A stretch of DNA of 64,000 nucleotides, from positions 1-64,000 of the forward strand of contig CAKTWW010000006.1 of NCBI GenBank assembly GCA_934630855.1, read 5' to 3'. Position numbers and translations under genes: made by a program. The notes beneath the pieces were generated by a model, which had not been told where the DNA came from, searched no databases, and was given only the letters and a program-made list of their open reading frames with translations. Of this stretch, positions 17,764-26,087 are shown piece by piece. Every line of letters begins with the position of its first letter. The first letter of the stretch is position 1. This DNA is from an uncultured Collinsella sp. GTDB lineage: Bacteria; Actinomycetota; Coriobacteriia; Coriobacteriales; Coriobacteriaceae.

Positions 17764-19203
17764 TTACTCGCAGGCTTGGTCGATCACCTGAGTGACGGCC
17801 TTTTTTGCGGCTTCGAGGTTGCGCTGGGCTTGGGCGACAGCGGCCTCGGCTTGTTTCTTTGCCTTTACGACCTCGGCAAAGCGATTGATGGATTCGCTGT
17901 ACTCGCGCGTGCGCGGGTCAAGCGCCGCCGGAACTTCAATTTCGAACAGATCAGAAGGACGAATAGCGCGCATCCTGGCTGCTTCGGTTAATGCTTGAAG
18001 CAGCTGTGCCCCATGGCCTTCGGTAAGGTATCCAACGATTATCTCCGAAAACACTACGCGTTCCTCTTCGGTCATTGTTTGGAATGACGGGCGAATGACG
18101 GTGGTGTTATGTGAAGCAACCAAGTGCTGCTTTGCGTCTGCGGCGCTGACGACGAGCAGGTTGGATGCGCCAGAGCGACCCAGCATGCGCGGCATGACGA
18201 TATCGCCCGCGCGGAGTTCATAGCGATCGAGAACGCTGGGGTCCACTTTTACGTATTTAGAGTCCGACCCATTTGCACTCTCTGCAGCATCTGCAGGCAG
18301 AAGATTACCGTCTTGAAAATCCTGAGATGAGATTCGGCGCACCTCGACTGCGTCAATGTCGTTTGATGTCGTGCTCTCGCGGGGCATGAATGGCGCTACT
18401 CGTGTAAAAGAGTCACCGAGTGTGGCGTTGTAGTTTCGGGTGATGGCGATGAGGCTGATTTTGCCTTTTGAGAGAGCGGCGTGGTGCTGGAGCAACTCTC
18501 GTGTTGCGAAAACGGACGTTTCGATAGGCGTCGATCTGGGCGTGTTTGTATTAATGTGAGTCCAGTCGGGCGAGATGGTAAAAGAGACGTCTGAATAATA
18601 CGATCTCTTAGCTACATATTGAAAACGCGGTCCGGATTCGATTACGCTGCGAAATGCCACGCTGCGATTTCCCGATGACATTATGAGAAGTGCGCCCGCC
18701 ATATGGGGCGCGGGTTCGGAAAACGGTAAATAAACGACGCTCTCGATGAGGCCTTCGCGTATCAAAATCGTGCGCGCTTGTTCGGCTCTATCGAGTAGAT
18801 CGGCGGGAAGCACCACGGCTGCTCGAGTGCGGCCTGAAAGGGCGAGAGCATATAGGCACCAAATAAAAGGACCCCAGTCACAAAAATCGAGGTAGCCAGG
18901 TTCCAAATAATCGATGAACGCGGCGCAGTCTTTTTCGACATCGCGCTTGTTTGCACGATAGTAGTTTGACACATCGATAAACACTGGAGCGAGTTCGCCG
19001 TCACTTGTATCCTGCTTGCCGGGTTCAAGCTCACAAATATCGGGCTCGCCGTTACCGTTTAGGGCAAAGCACTTAGCGAGATCTTCGGCATCCACGGCGC
19101 CAGGCAGGCGGACGGTGAGCAGGCGGCTGCCGTGCTCCAGGTTAAGCGCGCGCGAGAGGGCAGCGGCAGTGAGGCGTGGCAATGATGATGTGGTTTCACG
19201 CAT
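17764..19203 (-). CDS. Degenerate N6-methylase / HsdS-like fusion protein 1
   Basis: The 479-residue protein looks like the C-terminal lobe of an HsdM-type methylase joined to a type I specificity-like domain. Residues about 105-205 (FIWCLYALALSGRTRAAVVLPADLL...REGLIESVVYLP...GALLIMSS) match the region after the NPPY motif in HsdM. No SAM-binding glycine loop and no NPP(Y/F) motif are seen. The C-terminal part (RRISSQDFQDGNLLP, LRAGDIVMPRMLG, MRAIRPSDLFEIEVPA) resembles a target-recognition half, and the last 50 residues form a coiled coil. It diverges from the VirD4/ClpP cluster. A related protein lies at 34953-36596. I infer DNA recognition without methylation. Confidence 0.6.
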   Translation of the reverse strand: MRETTSSLPRLTAAALSRALNLEHGSRLLTVRLPGAVDAEDLAKCFALNGNGEPDICELEPGKQDTSDGELAPVFIDVSNYYRANKRDVEKDCAAFIDYLEPGYLDFCDWGPFIWCLYALALSGRTRAAVVLPADLLDRAEQARTILIREGLIESVVYLPFSEPAPHMAGALLIMSSGNRSVAFRSVIESGPRFQYVAKRSYYSDVSFTISPDWTHINTNTPRSTPIETSVFATRELLQHHAALSKGKISLIAITRNYNATLGDSFTRVAPFMPRESTTSNDIDAVEVRRISSQDFQDGNLLPADAAESANGSDSKYVKVDPSVLDRYELRAGDIVMPRMLGRSGASNLLVVSAADAKQHLVASHNTTVIRPSFQTMTEEERVVFSEIIVGYLTEGHGAQLLQALTEAARMRAIRPSDLFEIEVPAALDPRTREYSESINRFAEVVKAKKQAEAAVAQAQRNLEAAKKAVTQVIDQACE

Positions 19204-19489
19204 GTATAAAGCCCTTTCTTCTTGGTGAATATAACTTTAGCAGATAATTTTAAAAATTTCTAATGCTGAGAACAGCAAAGCGTGTTATCCTTGCCTCAAT
19301 CAAAAACCAACTCAATAGCAAAGGCTTGCTGCCACTTGTAATGTAATCGCACGACGAAAGTGGCAATTATGCAGCAACGCCCACCACCTAGGCGTAGAGC
19401 AAAGTCTACGACACCAACCCAGATTCAGATAATTCTAAGACCAAGAACATACTCCTTACAAGCACCTACTACAGAAAGGAAGGTCGTTC
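19204..19489. other. Divergent promoter region of module 1
   Basis: The DNA between the methylase-like gene and the plus-strand cluster is AT-rich. It contains a broken inverted repeat at about 19325-19380 (TTGCTGCCACTT with AAGTGG...CAGCAA) that could bind a regulator. I see no gene in it. Confidence 0.4.
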
Positions 19490-20407
19490 GTGAAAAGCAA
19501 AGACGACATCTACAGGGCATTCCTCAATGCAATCGACGAGGATCTTCGCAGCATGTGCGAAATGAACGGGAAGACAGAGCGGCCGCTTCCGTGTCCGTAC
19601 TGCGGCGAGAAGAACGTTGAGCGCCTAGCCAAGACGCTCGTTGACGTGCTGGAAAAGTGCTCGTCCGATATTCCCGGGATGGTGCCCGAACAGCATCGAG
19701 ACGACGTACACGAGGCCCGCGAACTTTTGACTGCCGCGACACTCGCTTTGCTGCCGCTGTATTTCCCCCCTCGCGATAGTCGCATGGAAAGCGTGGCGAC
19801 TGTGGTGAGCATGTTTGGACACGGGCACTCTGCGAGTTTCAAATCGGCTGGCGTTCTCTTATTTGAGGAAGTTACGACAGGGATGAAGTACAGCACCAAG
19901 AAGCATGCCTATGTCCCGTCTATCTTCGTGCGCCATATCGACGGCAGAAAGCCATACGACCGGCTGCACCGCGATGGTTCGCGTGGCTTTACGGCGGACG
20001 AAGACGATGCCGTCATGTTTTATAAGCGCTACCTCAAGGTGCAGCGACGCGTGTTCGATGCGAGCCCACGTTTCAGCTTTGAGCTATGCGTCAAGCGCCC
20101 GTTTGAGGCAATTTCGGACGAACGACACACTTTTTATTGCATGGAGGAAAAGATGGAAATCAATTTGGCAACTAAGGTGCGGGAACTCCAGGACCGCTAT
20201 ACCCTCAACCGCGCTCGGGCTAAAGAGTATGACTTGCTCGATAAGCTGATGATTAATGCGCTGCTTGCGTATTTGCGTGATGAAACGGTCTCGGTCGCGG
20301 CACGCGAGAGCTATTTGTCGCAGACCGAGCGTCTGATCGACGGCGCGGTCAAATTTCCGCATATGACGAGCCCCAATGAGGACGCCGACGTCGACCGTAT
20401 TTCCTAG
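19490..20407 (+). CDS. Unknown protein, first gene of the VirD4/ClpP cluster
   Basis: The 305-residue product is not recognised. It has one CPYCGEKN knuckle near residue 35, a helical middle, a region rich in aromatic and basic residues (RHIDGRKPYDRLHRDGSRGF), and a helical C-terminus. No membrane segment or signal peptide is present. The GTG start follows GAAAGGAAGG. It lies 38 bases before the VirD4-like gene, so the two are probably co-transcribed. Confidence 0.55.
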   Translation: MKSKDDIYRAFLNAIDEDLRSMCEMNGKTERPLPCPYCGEKNVERLAKTLVDVLEKCSSDIPGMVPEQHRDDVHEARELLTAATLALLPLYFPPRDSRMESVATVVSMFGHGHSASFKSAGVLLFEEVTTGMKYSTKKHAYVPSIFVRHIDGRKPYDRLHRDGSRGFTADEDDAVMFYKRYLKVQRRVFDASPRFSFELCVKRPFEAISDERHTFYCMEEKMEINLATKVRELQDRYTLNRARAKEYDLLDKLMINALLAYLRDETVSVAARESYLSQTERLIDGAVKFPHMTSPNEDADVDRIS

Positions 20408-20445
20408 CAGCCAGCCGGATCTTCCGACAAGAAAGGGGCCATGCC

Positions 20446-21930
20446 ATGTCAGTTATCAAGATGTTCGGCTACGAGGCCGCGCAGCAAACGGAGTATCAGA
20501 CCAAGAAGTGGGCGACCAGGGAGGAGATGCAGGCGCTGTCATCCGGCGACGAGCAGCGCGATGTGATCTTGGCACAAGGTGCCACAGTGGCTTTCTACGA
20601 GGACGACAAGCATTGGGAGACAAGCGTGTCCAACAATGTTTTTGCCTTTGGAGGCACCGGCAGCGGCAAAACGGCGAGTTTTATTTTGCCCAACCTGCTC
20701 AATCACCATGAGTGCTGCTATGTGGTCACAGACACCAAGGGTGAGCTGCTGCGCCGTACGGGGAAGGGCTTTGAAGACGACGGCTACGAGGTAACGGTTC
20801 TCGATACTGTTAATCCCGAGCAGTCGGCCGGATACGACCCTCTGCGCTACGTGATGGATGTCGAGGATATCCCCACCACAGTGGCGGCAATTATGGAGGG
20901 GGTCGATCCTGACCGTCGTAGCTTTAGGTATGATCCGTTTTGGGATAACGCAAACGATCTGCTGCTTCGAGCAATTGTTGGAATCCTGTATCTCCTGGAG
21001 TGCCTTGCCGGCACCCTTGCGCCGGGCGAGGACCCCAATGCTCCACGCCGCTACCTTAAGATGAACAACGTCTTTAAGCTGGCCGCGCTCATCAAAGTCA
21101 CGGGAGATGGCGAGGGACGATTCCCGTTGGACTACCTTGTGGAGGAAGTGGAGTCCAAGGAGTTCCTCGATAAGTATGGGGCGGTGAACGCGGACCTGTA
21201 CGGCGTTGAGCAGTATCGCGATTTTCGTGGGGCAGCCGATAGGACGCTTAAGAGCATCCTGATCACGCTCAATGCAACTATCTCGCGGCTTAAGACGCCC
21301 CAACTCATGCGCGTTTTTGAGCATGACGAGATGCGGCTTGATCGTATTGACGAGGGCAAGCGCGTGATCGATCTTAAGGTGAGCGACAACGACTCGGCCA
21401 ATGCATGGCTTGCGAACGTTGCACTTAAACAGCTGTTTAACCTGGCTCAGCGTCGCGCCGATGCCAGCCCCAGCGGACATTTGCAGCGTCGCGTGCAGTT
21501 TGTGCTCGATGAGTTTCCCAATGTGGGACGCATCCCCGATTTTGAGCGCAGTATTGCGACCGTGCGCAGTCGCGGCATTAGCTTTTTGATGTGCGCGCAA
21601 TCGCTGAGCCAGCTCGACGGCGTGTACGGCAGCTCCACGGCGCTTACCATCCTCGATAACTGCGATAGCTTGGTCTATATGGGTGGCGGCAGCAATATCG
21701 CGACGCAGAACTACATAAGCGAACTGTGTGGCGAGTCGATTTTGGGCACCAATTACGTGGGTGCCGAGCGCACTGCCGTAGATGTGCGCGGTTACGTGAT
21801 GACCCCGGGCGAGGTTGGGCTTATGCCTCGCACCGATTGCCTGGTCAAGGTGACCGGCATGCGTCCCTTCCGCGCCAAGAAGTACTTTTGCGACGGCCAT
21901 CCCAATGCGGCCAAGTGGCTGAGGGATTAG
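20446..21930 (+). CDS. Soluble VirD4/TraG-type coupling ATPase
   Basis: This 494-residue protein is a hexameric motor ATPase of the VirD4/TraG family, which feeds DNA or protein into type IV secretion. Walker A is GGTGSGKT (69-76), followed by VTDTKGELLRRTG; Walker B is FVLDEFPNVG (near 352), and the C-terminal block ATVRSRGISFLMCAQSLSQL...TILDNCDSLVYMGG is diagnostic. Canonical members begin with two or more membrane helices, but none is present here. No relaxase, VirB4 or pore gene is seen in the window. It is followed by a ClpP-type protease gene 109 bases downstream. Confidence 0.85.
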   Translation: MSVIKMFGYEAAQQTEYQTKKWATREEMQALSSGDEQRDVILAQGATVAFYEDDKHWETSVSNNVFAFGGTGSGKTASFILPNLLNHHECCYVVTDTKGELLRRTGKGFEDDGYEVTVLDTVNPEQSAGYDPLRYVMDVEDIPTTVAAIMEGVDPDRRSFRYDPFWDNANDLLLRAIVGILYLLECLAGTLAPGEDPNAPRRYLKMNNVFKLAALIKVTGDGEGRFPLDYLVEEVESKEFLDKYGAVNADLYGVEQYRDFRGAADRTLKSILITLNATISRLKTPQLMRVFEHDEMRLDRIDEGKRVIDLKVSDNDSANAWLANVALKQLFNLAQRRADASPSGHLQRRVQFVLDEFPNVGRIPDFERSIATVRSRGISFLMCAQSLSQLDGVYGSSTALTILDNCDSLVYMGGGSNIATQNYISELCGESILGTNYVGAERTAVDVRGYVMTPGEVGLMPRTDCLVKVTGMRPFRAKKYFCDGHPNAAKWLRD

Positions 21931-21965
21931 CCCTTGCAGCTTCGCGTATTCTGACCTGTATTTTG

Positions 21966-22000
21966 GCCGCACGGCCTCTGTTTGCCATGAGCCGTGCGGT
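21966..22000 (+). terminator. Hairpin between the VirD4-like and ClpP-like genes
   Basis: GGCCGCACGGC pairs with GCCGTGCGGTC across 15 bases. It has no T-run, so it may attenuate or process the transcript rather than end it. Confidence 0.45.
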
Positions 22001-22039
22001 CAGCTCCCCTTATCGATCCCATATAGAAAGGAATTAACC

Positions 22040-22642
22040 ATGCCCATTATGTACCGTGAGCCCAGCATCATCAAGAAGTCCAAGGACGGCCGCGTTGCCG
22101 CCGTCGACATGGCAAGCGAGCTGCTCAACAGCCGTGTGCTGCTGTTGGAGGGCGAGGTCAACGATGTGACCTGCAACGGCCTCATTAAGTCCATGCTGGT
22201 GCTGGAGCACCAAAGCGCGACCGAGCCCATCACCCTCATCATCAACAGCCCGGGCGGCAGCGTTACGGCGGGGCTGGCGCTCATCGACACCATGCAGTCG
22301 CTCGACTGCCCCGTGACCACAGTGGGCGAGGGCGTCGTGGCCTCGATGGCCGCGGTGATCCTGGCCTGCGGCGACCGCCGCCAGGTGTACCGCCACACGC
22401 AGGTGCTCATCCACCAACTGATGGGCGGCACGGGTATGGCGCAGCAGACCGATATCGAGATTGCGGCGCGGCACACGGCAGCCATGCGCGCCGAGCTGGA
22501 TGAGCTGCTGGCCGAGAACGGCAACCTGAGCGCCCAGGAGTTCCACGAGCTCACCGAGCGCGACTGCTGGTGCAACGCCAAACGAGCTTTGGAGCTGGGC
22601 CTAGTGGACGAGGTGATTGCGCCTAGCAAGAAGGCGCTCTAG
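22040..22642 (+). CDS. Accessory ClpP-type serine protease
   Basis: The 200-residue protein has a complete ClpP catalytic triad: Ser102 in VVASMAAVI, His125 in VLIHQLMGG, and Asp175 in ERDCWCNAK, plus the oxyanion loop INSPGGSVTAG (69-79). ClpP forms a tetradecameric chamber fed by a AAA+ unfoldase. This copy lies among accessory genes rather than next to tig or clpX, so it is likely a second ClpP with a dedicated role. A ClpX-like unfoldase is encoded 15 kb downstream at 37908. GAAAGGAA precedes the ATG. Confidence 0.88.
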   Translation: MPIMYREPSIIKKSKDGRVAAVDMASELLNSRVLLLEGEVNDVTCNGLIKSMLVLEHQSATEPITLIINSPGGSVTAGLALIDTMQSLDCPVTTVGEGVVASMAAVILACGDRRQVYRHTQVLIHQLMGGTGMAQQTDIEIAARHTAAMRAELDELLAENGNLSAQEFHELTERDCWCNAKRALELGLVDEVIAPSKKAL

Positions 22643-22716
22643 CGGGGCGCATGCCTTACAAGTACGTTGAGCAGGGCGAACAGGTGCGTAAATTCACAGC
22701 CAGAAAGAGGTTGAAC

Positions 22717-23040
22717 ATGAGCAGGATTTGGGATGTCGACGGTATTGAGTGGGAAGACCTGCCTACCGTGAGCGACTTGCTGTGCGCGGCGGACACAAAG
22801 TTCCTGGCGCGCGAGATCGCCCTGCGATACGGCGGCAAGTCGGACGCCCGCGACTATGGCGATAGCGAGCGCAGCCTAAAGCGCGCCCGCCGCAAGGTCA
22901 AAAAGCTGCGGAAGATCGACCCCGAGCCCAGCGACAAGATTGTCCTGCTGCCCAAGCATGCCATCAATCGTCGCGATGTGGGCCACGGCTTTGGCCATTA
23001 CGACGTAGAGCCGTGCGCCTTTACGCGCGGTGGCGCGTAA
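22717..23040 (+). CDS. Unknown protein, N-terminal part of a possibly split gene
   Basis: The 107-residue product is rich in Arg and Lys in its centre (SLKRARRKVKKLRKIDPEP) and is not recognised. The start at 22717 follows AGAAAGAGG. It ends at a TAA (23038-23040), after which the same frame stays open through 23514 and continues with similar composition. The next gene therefore reads like the second half of the same protein (265 residues in total), interrupted by one stop codon. Confidence 0.5.
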   Translation: MSRIWDVDGIEWEDLPTVSDLLCAADTKFLAREIALRYGGKSDARDYGDSERSLKRARRKVKKLRKIDPEPSDKIVLLPKHAINRRDVGHGFGHYDVEPCAFTRGGA

Positions 23041-23067
23041 AGGCCGGGAGAGGACGCGTGTACCGAA

Positions 23068-23514
23068 GTGTATCCGTGGGAATTGTTCCTGCTGAACGAG
23101 GAGCCTGCAAGCGTCATTCTGGGCTGCCGGGTATGGCTTGGCGGCGAATGGGACCTGTGCGAACGCTATCGTTTTTTGGCCGTGGTGTGCTCCAGCGTGC
23201 TGAATCGTATCCGCGAGCAAAAGGAGCTACGCAAGTGCCTCGAGGAGGGCGACGCAGCCTGCGATATGGACGAGGGCGAGGTGATCGAAGACGTTCGCCG
23301 CGACGTGCTGTATCCCGAGGAAGTAATCAACGCAAAGCTCGGCGGCTATTGGGATACGAGCTTGGGCCTCGATCTGCCCTGGAAGGACGAGCACTTCGAG
23401 ACCTGCGTGCGGATCGACAGGGCTATCGATGACCTGTTTGTCGAGGAAACGAAGCGCAATGCTGCGGAGCTCGGGAGGAAGCTCAGGCGGGGGTATGAGA
23501 AGCGCGAGGAGTAA
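23068..23514 (+). CDS. Unknown protein, possible C-terminal part of the split gene
   Basis: The frame is the direct continuation of 22717-23040 beyond the TAA. The first possible start is the GTG at 23068, poorly spaced from a GGGAGAGG sequence. The 148-residue product contains many acidic and aromatic residues (LGGEWDLCERYRF, EVIEDVRRDVLYPEEV, DLPWKDEHFETC) and a helical basic end. It has no recognised domain. Either the stop is a nonsense mutation, or two genes are translated separately. Confidence 0.45.
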   Translation: MYPWELFLLNEEPASVILGCRVWLGGEWDLCERYRFLAVVCSSVLNRIREQKELRKCLEEGDAACDMDEGEVIEDVRRDVLYPEEVINAKLGGYWDTSLGLDLPWKDEHFETCVRIDRAIDDLFVEETKRNAAELGRKLRRGYEKREE

Positions 23515-23636
23515 TTGGGCGAGGATTTAGTGAGCGGGATGTCCGCGCGAATGGATGTCGACAAGCCGCTGAAAACTGTCCGGACGAAATGATAGAACGG
23601 TAGCGTAAATGGAATTAGTGCTTTAAGGAGCTAACA

Positions 23637-24092
23637 ATGGGAATCGCCTATAAGGAACTATTTCGTAAAAAAGACCGGGTCTATGGTTTTGGTCCTACTG
23701 GCTTCTTTATTAAGAGATTTAAAAAGAGCGACTACAGTGAGGCTGAATTACTCGATTTAATTTCAGGAATGGACTTTTCTCTTGGTGAGGCCGGCGAGGA
23801 CATTAGCCTGGAAAAGAAATGCAAGATAGTTGAACGGTCGGTTACCGAGACGCATTATACGAGCTGGGCTCTTAACCTAATCGGTATGATTATCTCTCTT
23901 GCAGTCGGAGCGTATTTGTCTACGTTGCCGGTCGAGATCGCGGTGGCTCTTCTGGCCGCATTTCTGGTTATCCTGGGAGTATACGCGTGGTTTCGATTTT
24001 GCTTTGAGCGTGATAGAACCGTGCTGCTGTGTGCATTGAACCATATAACGACGCTTCAACCAGAGCTTCATAAGATCGAAGGTAGGGGTTAA
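23637..24092 (+). CDS. Small membrane protein, unknown
   Basis: The 151-residue protein has a cytoplasmic N-terminal region of about 80 residues followed by two adjacent membrane helices (LIGMIISLAVGAYLS and VALLAAFLVILGVYAWF) and a short cytoplasmic tail. The start follows AAGGAG at 23626. No family is recognised. Codon use is more AT-rich than in the core genes. Confidence 0.5.
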   Translation: MGIAYKELFRKKDRVYGFGPTGFFIKRFKKSDYSEAELLDLISGMDFSLGEAGEDISLEKKCKIVERSVTETHYTSWALNLIGMIISLAVGAYLSTLPVEIAVALLAAFLVILGVYAWFRFCFERDRTVLLCALNHITTLQPELHKIEGRG

Positions 24093-24233
24093 GGGATGCG
24101 CATTGCTGCCCTAAAACATGGGGTAGTGAGTATTTGCTCGTTGAGCACTGCTGAATATTGCGAAACGGCTCTGCCGATATTGCGCTTGGGCACCGGGACC
24201 GACACCGGCCCCGGTGCTATTTGTGCTACCGGC

Positions 24234-24365
24234 CTATCCGCGGCGCTGCCGCATGTTGGTCTCGCCCATGTCAACCCAGATCGCGTTGCGAACGATCCTG
24301 CCCATGATTGCGTCGGCATGAATCTTGCCGCCGAGCCTCTTCTCGAGTTTTGTGATGTCGGCCAT
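24234..24365 (-). CDS. 43-residue small protein downstream of the RHH regulator
   Basis: A short frame begins two bases after the stop of the ribbon-helix-helix gene, with GAGAAGG upstream as a ribosome binding site. The product (start MADITKLEKRLGG, end GETNMRQRRG) is helical and basic. It is too short to assign. The tight coupling to the regulator suggests a real small partner, possibly part of a toxin-antitoxin pair. Confidence 0.4.
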   Translation of the reverse strand: MADITKLEKRLGGKIHADAIMGRIVRNAIWVDMGETNMRQRRG

Positions 24366-24366
24366 G

Positions 24367-24576
24367 TTAGCCCTTCTCGATTTTCGAAAGCTTGTCAATC
24401 ATGCATTTGCGAATCAACGTGCTGAAGCTCATACCATGGAGTTCCGCGACCTCTTTGGCGCTGTCTCGAAGATTCTTCGGGATACGGATGGTGATGGCAG
24501 TCATTTCGCCATCTACCAGGTACTGCTGAATATCGGTCACATCGGCTCCGCTCTTAATCAGTTCCTTGTAGCCCAT
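24367..24576 (-). CDS. Ribbon-helix-helix DNA-binding protein
   Basis: The 69-residue protein ends in a classic ribbon-helix-helix unit: the strand MTAITIRIPKNL, then helices KEVAELHGMSFSTLIRKCMIDKL. Such proteins are dimeric repressors and often antitoxins. GGAAGG precedes the ATG. The next gene upstream on the same strand is absent (the methylase gene lies just beyond its 5' side), so it may be expressed with the small ORF that follows it. Confidence 0.75.
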   Translation of the reverse strand: MGYKELIKSGADVTDIQQYLVDGEMTAITIRIPKNLRDSAKEVAELHGMSFSTLIRKCMIDKLSKIEKG

Positions 24577-24599
24577 CGTAGACGACCTTCCTTACAAGG

Positions 24600-26078
24600 T
24601 TATAGTGCGGCTATGTAAGCCTCATACACCATCCTGTCTATTTCCGCTTGAAGTGCACTGTTTCTGGGATTAGAGATCATCTCGACGACAGCCTTAGATA
24701 GGCGCCTGGCCCATTCGCCATCGATTGGCGGAATAGGTATGCGCTTTAGATAATTAGAAGAGTTATTTGCCGTCGGGTTAATAGCATGAATTAGCTGATT
24801 CGCTGTGTCTGAGTTAAGAATGCCTAATAAAGGGATAACATGCTCCTCTTTATTGGGGAAAATGCCGACTATGCTCTGATCGAACACCCGATTAGACATT
24901 AAAACAGCTTTTACGACTTTACTCTTGACCATGGGAATGCCAATGCCCTTTTTAAAGTAATACTCGCTATTTTGGAATCGTGCCTTTTTGTCATTTTTAT
25001 AATGTCGCTGGGCTTCAACTCCCCAATCGATATACCACTCATCCTCTAATTGGACATACTTTGTTTTGCTTGCTCCTTTTGCAAATGAGATATAGCAATT
25101 TGTTCCTTCGATAGGTTGGATGCTGTTCCAATTGCCGCAAATGCAGGCAGGATTTACTACGGAATAGCCTTTTCCATTACGGGTTGCTTCGTTCAGTTTT
25201 CTAATGAAACGCTTGTTGTCACCTGTGTAAATTCCTGTCGCGCAGTTTGCAATATCGCCCAGCTTTTCGAGTTTTGAGTTGATGACCTCAAAAATCAAAT
25301 TGTCACTCAGGATAAAAGAACAGCTTTCACCGCGCAGGATATTTGCCTGTCTGAGATGAAAGGAAGAGATATGCGGCAAATCGAAAGACCCATGAAATTC
25401 GGAGGTATGCCTAAATCCCTTATAGATGTCGATCGTATTGTTCAAAGCGCTGTCTTTATCATATTTAGTCAGGGTTATGATGCAGAGATTGCTATAGCCG
25501 AAAGATACTTCGGGAAATAGTTTGCTCGGGAAAATCAGTATTTCGTTTATCTGGGTGTTTTCTAAGATAAACCGTCGTAAATACTCATGCATGTGCAAGA
25601 ACAAAAATGTATCGGGGATGATGAAACACAGCTTTCCTCCATCCCGAAGCAAAGAGAGACACCTGTACAAAAAGAGAGTATAGGTTTCTTTCACATATAA
25701 TTCTGGAAACTTTTTCTTTAACTCTGCGCGCCTGTCGTAATCTTGCCACGCTCCATAAGGAGGGTTTCCTATGATTTTGTCGTATATCGGCGATTTTGCG
25801 ACTTGATCAAAAAAATCGTCAAACAGGACGTCGGCCTGCCTGACGGAGATCGCCTTGTTGTCTCCATACTTTTCCTGAAGCTTCCCAACTGCATTGGGAT
25901 CAATGTCACATGTATCAATTCGAGGAGAACCGCAGTTTCGCATAATTGCATCGATGAATGCTCCAGCTCCTCCGCAAGGTTCCAGTATTCTGTCGCCTGA
26001 TTCTATATCAAGCATTCTGACCATGTAGTCAGTTATTTCACAGTCATTTGTATAATAGGCTTGAAATTGATCTGCCAT
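24600..26078 (-). CDS. N6-adenine DNA methyltransferase of a restriction-modification pair
   Basis: The 492-residue protein is an active-looking gamma-type adenine methylase. The SAM loop is ILEPCGGAGAFIDAI (motif I), the acidic residue lies in TCDIDPNAV, and the catalytic motif IV is GNPPYGAW; YTLFLYRCLSLLRDGGKLCFIIPD follows. The C-terminal half (after about 260) is a target-recognition region ending in LKRIPIPPI. It is nine bases downstream of a nuclease gene, giving a type II-like pair. The DNA is clearly more AT-rich than the flanks, indicating acquisition. Confidence 0.88.
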   Translation of the reverse strand: MADQFQAYYTNDCEITDYMVRMLDIESGDRILEPCGGAGAFIDAIMRNCGSPRIDTCDIDPNAVGKLQEKYGDNKAISVRQADVLFDDFFDQVAKSPIYDKIIGNPPYGAWQDYDRRAELKKKFPELYVKETYTLFLYRCLSLLRDGGKLCFIIPDTFLFLHMHEYLRRFILENTQINEILIFPSKLFPEVSFGYSNLCIITLTKYDKDSALNNTIDIYKGFRHTSEFHGSFDLPHISSFHLRQANILRGESCSFILSDNLIFEVINSKLEKLGDIANCATGIYTGDNKRFIRKLNEATRNGKGYSVVNPACICGNWNSIQPIEGTNCYISFAKGASKTKYVQLEDEWYIDWGVEAQRHYKNDKKARFQNSEYYFKKGIGIPMVKSKVVKAVLMSNRVFDQSIVGIFPNKEEHVIPLLGILNSDTANQLIHAINPTANNSSNYLKRIPIPPIDGEWARRLSKAVVEMISNPRNSALQAEIDRMVYEAYIAAL

Positions 26079-26087
26079 TTTATCGTC

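Noticed and set aside
24096-24425. 109-codon plus-strand frame
   Set aside because: It runs antisense to the ribbon-helix-helix gene and the 43-codon gene, which have better start signals.
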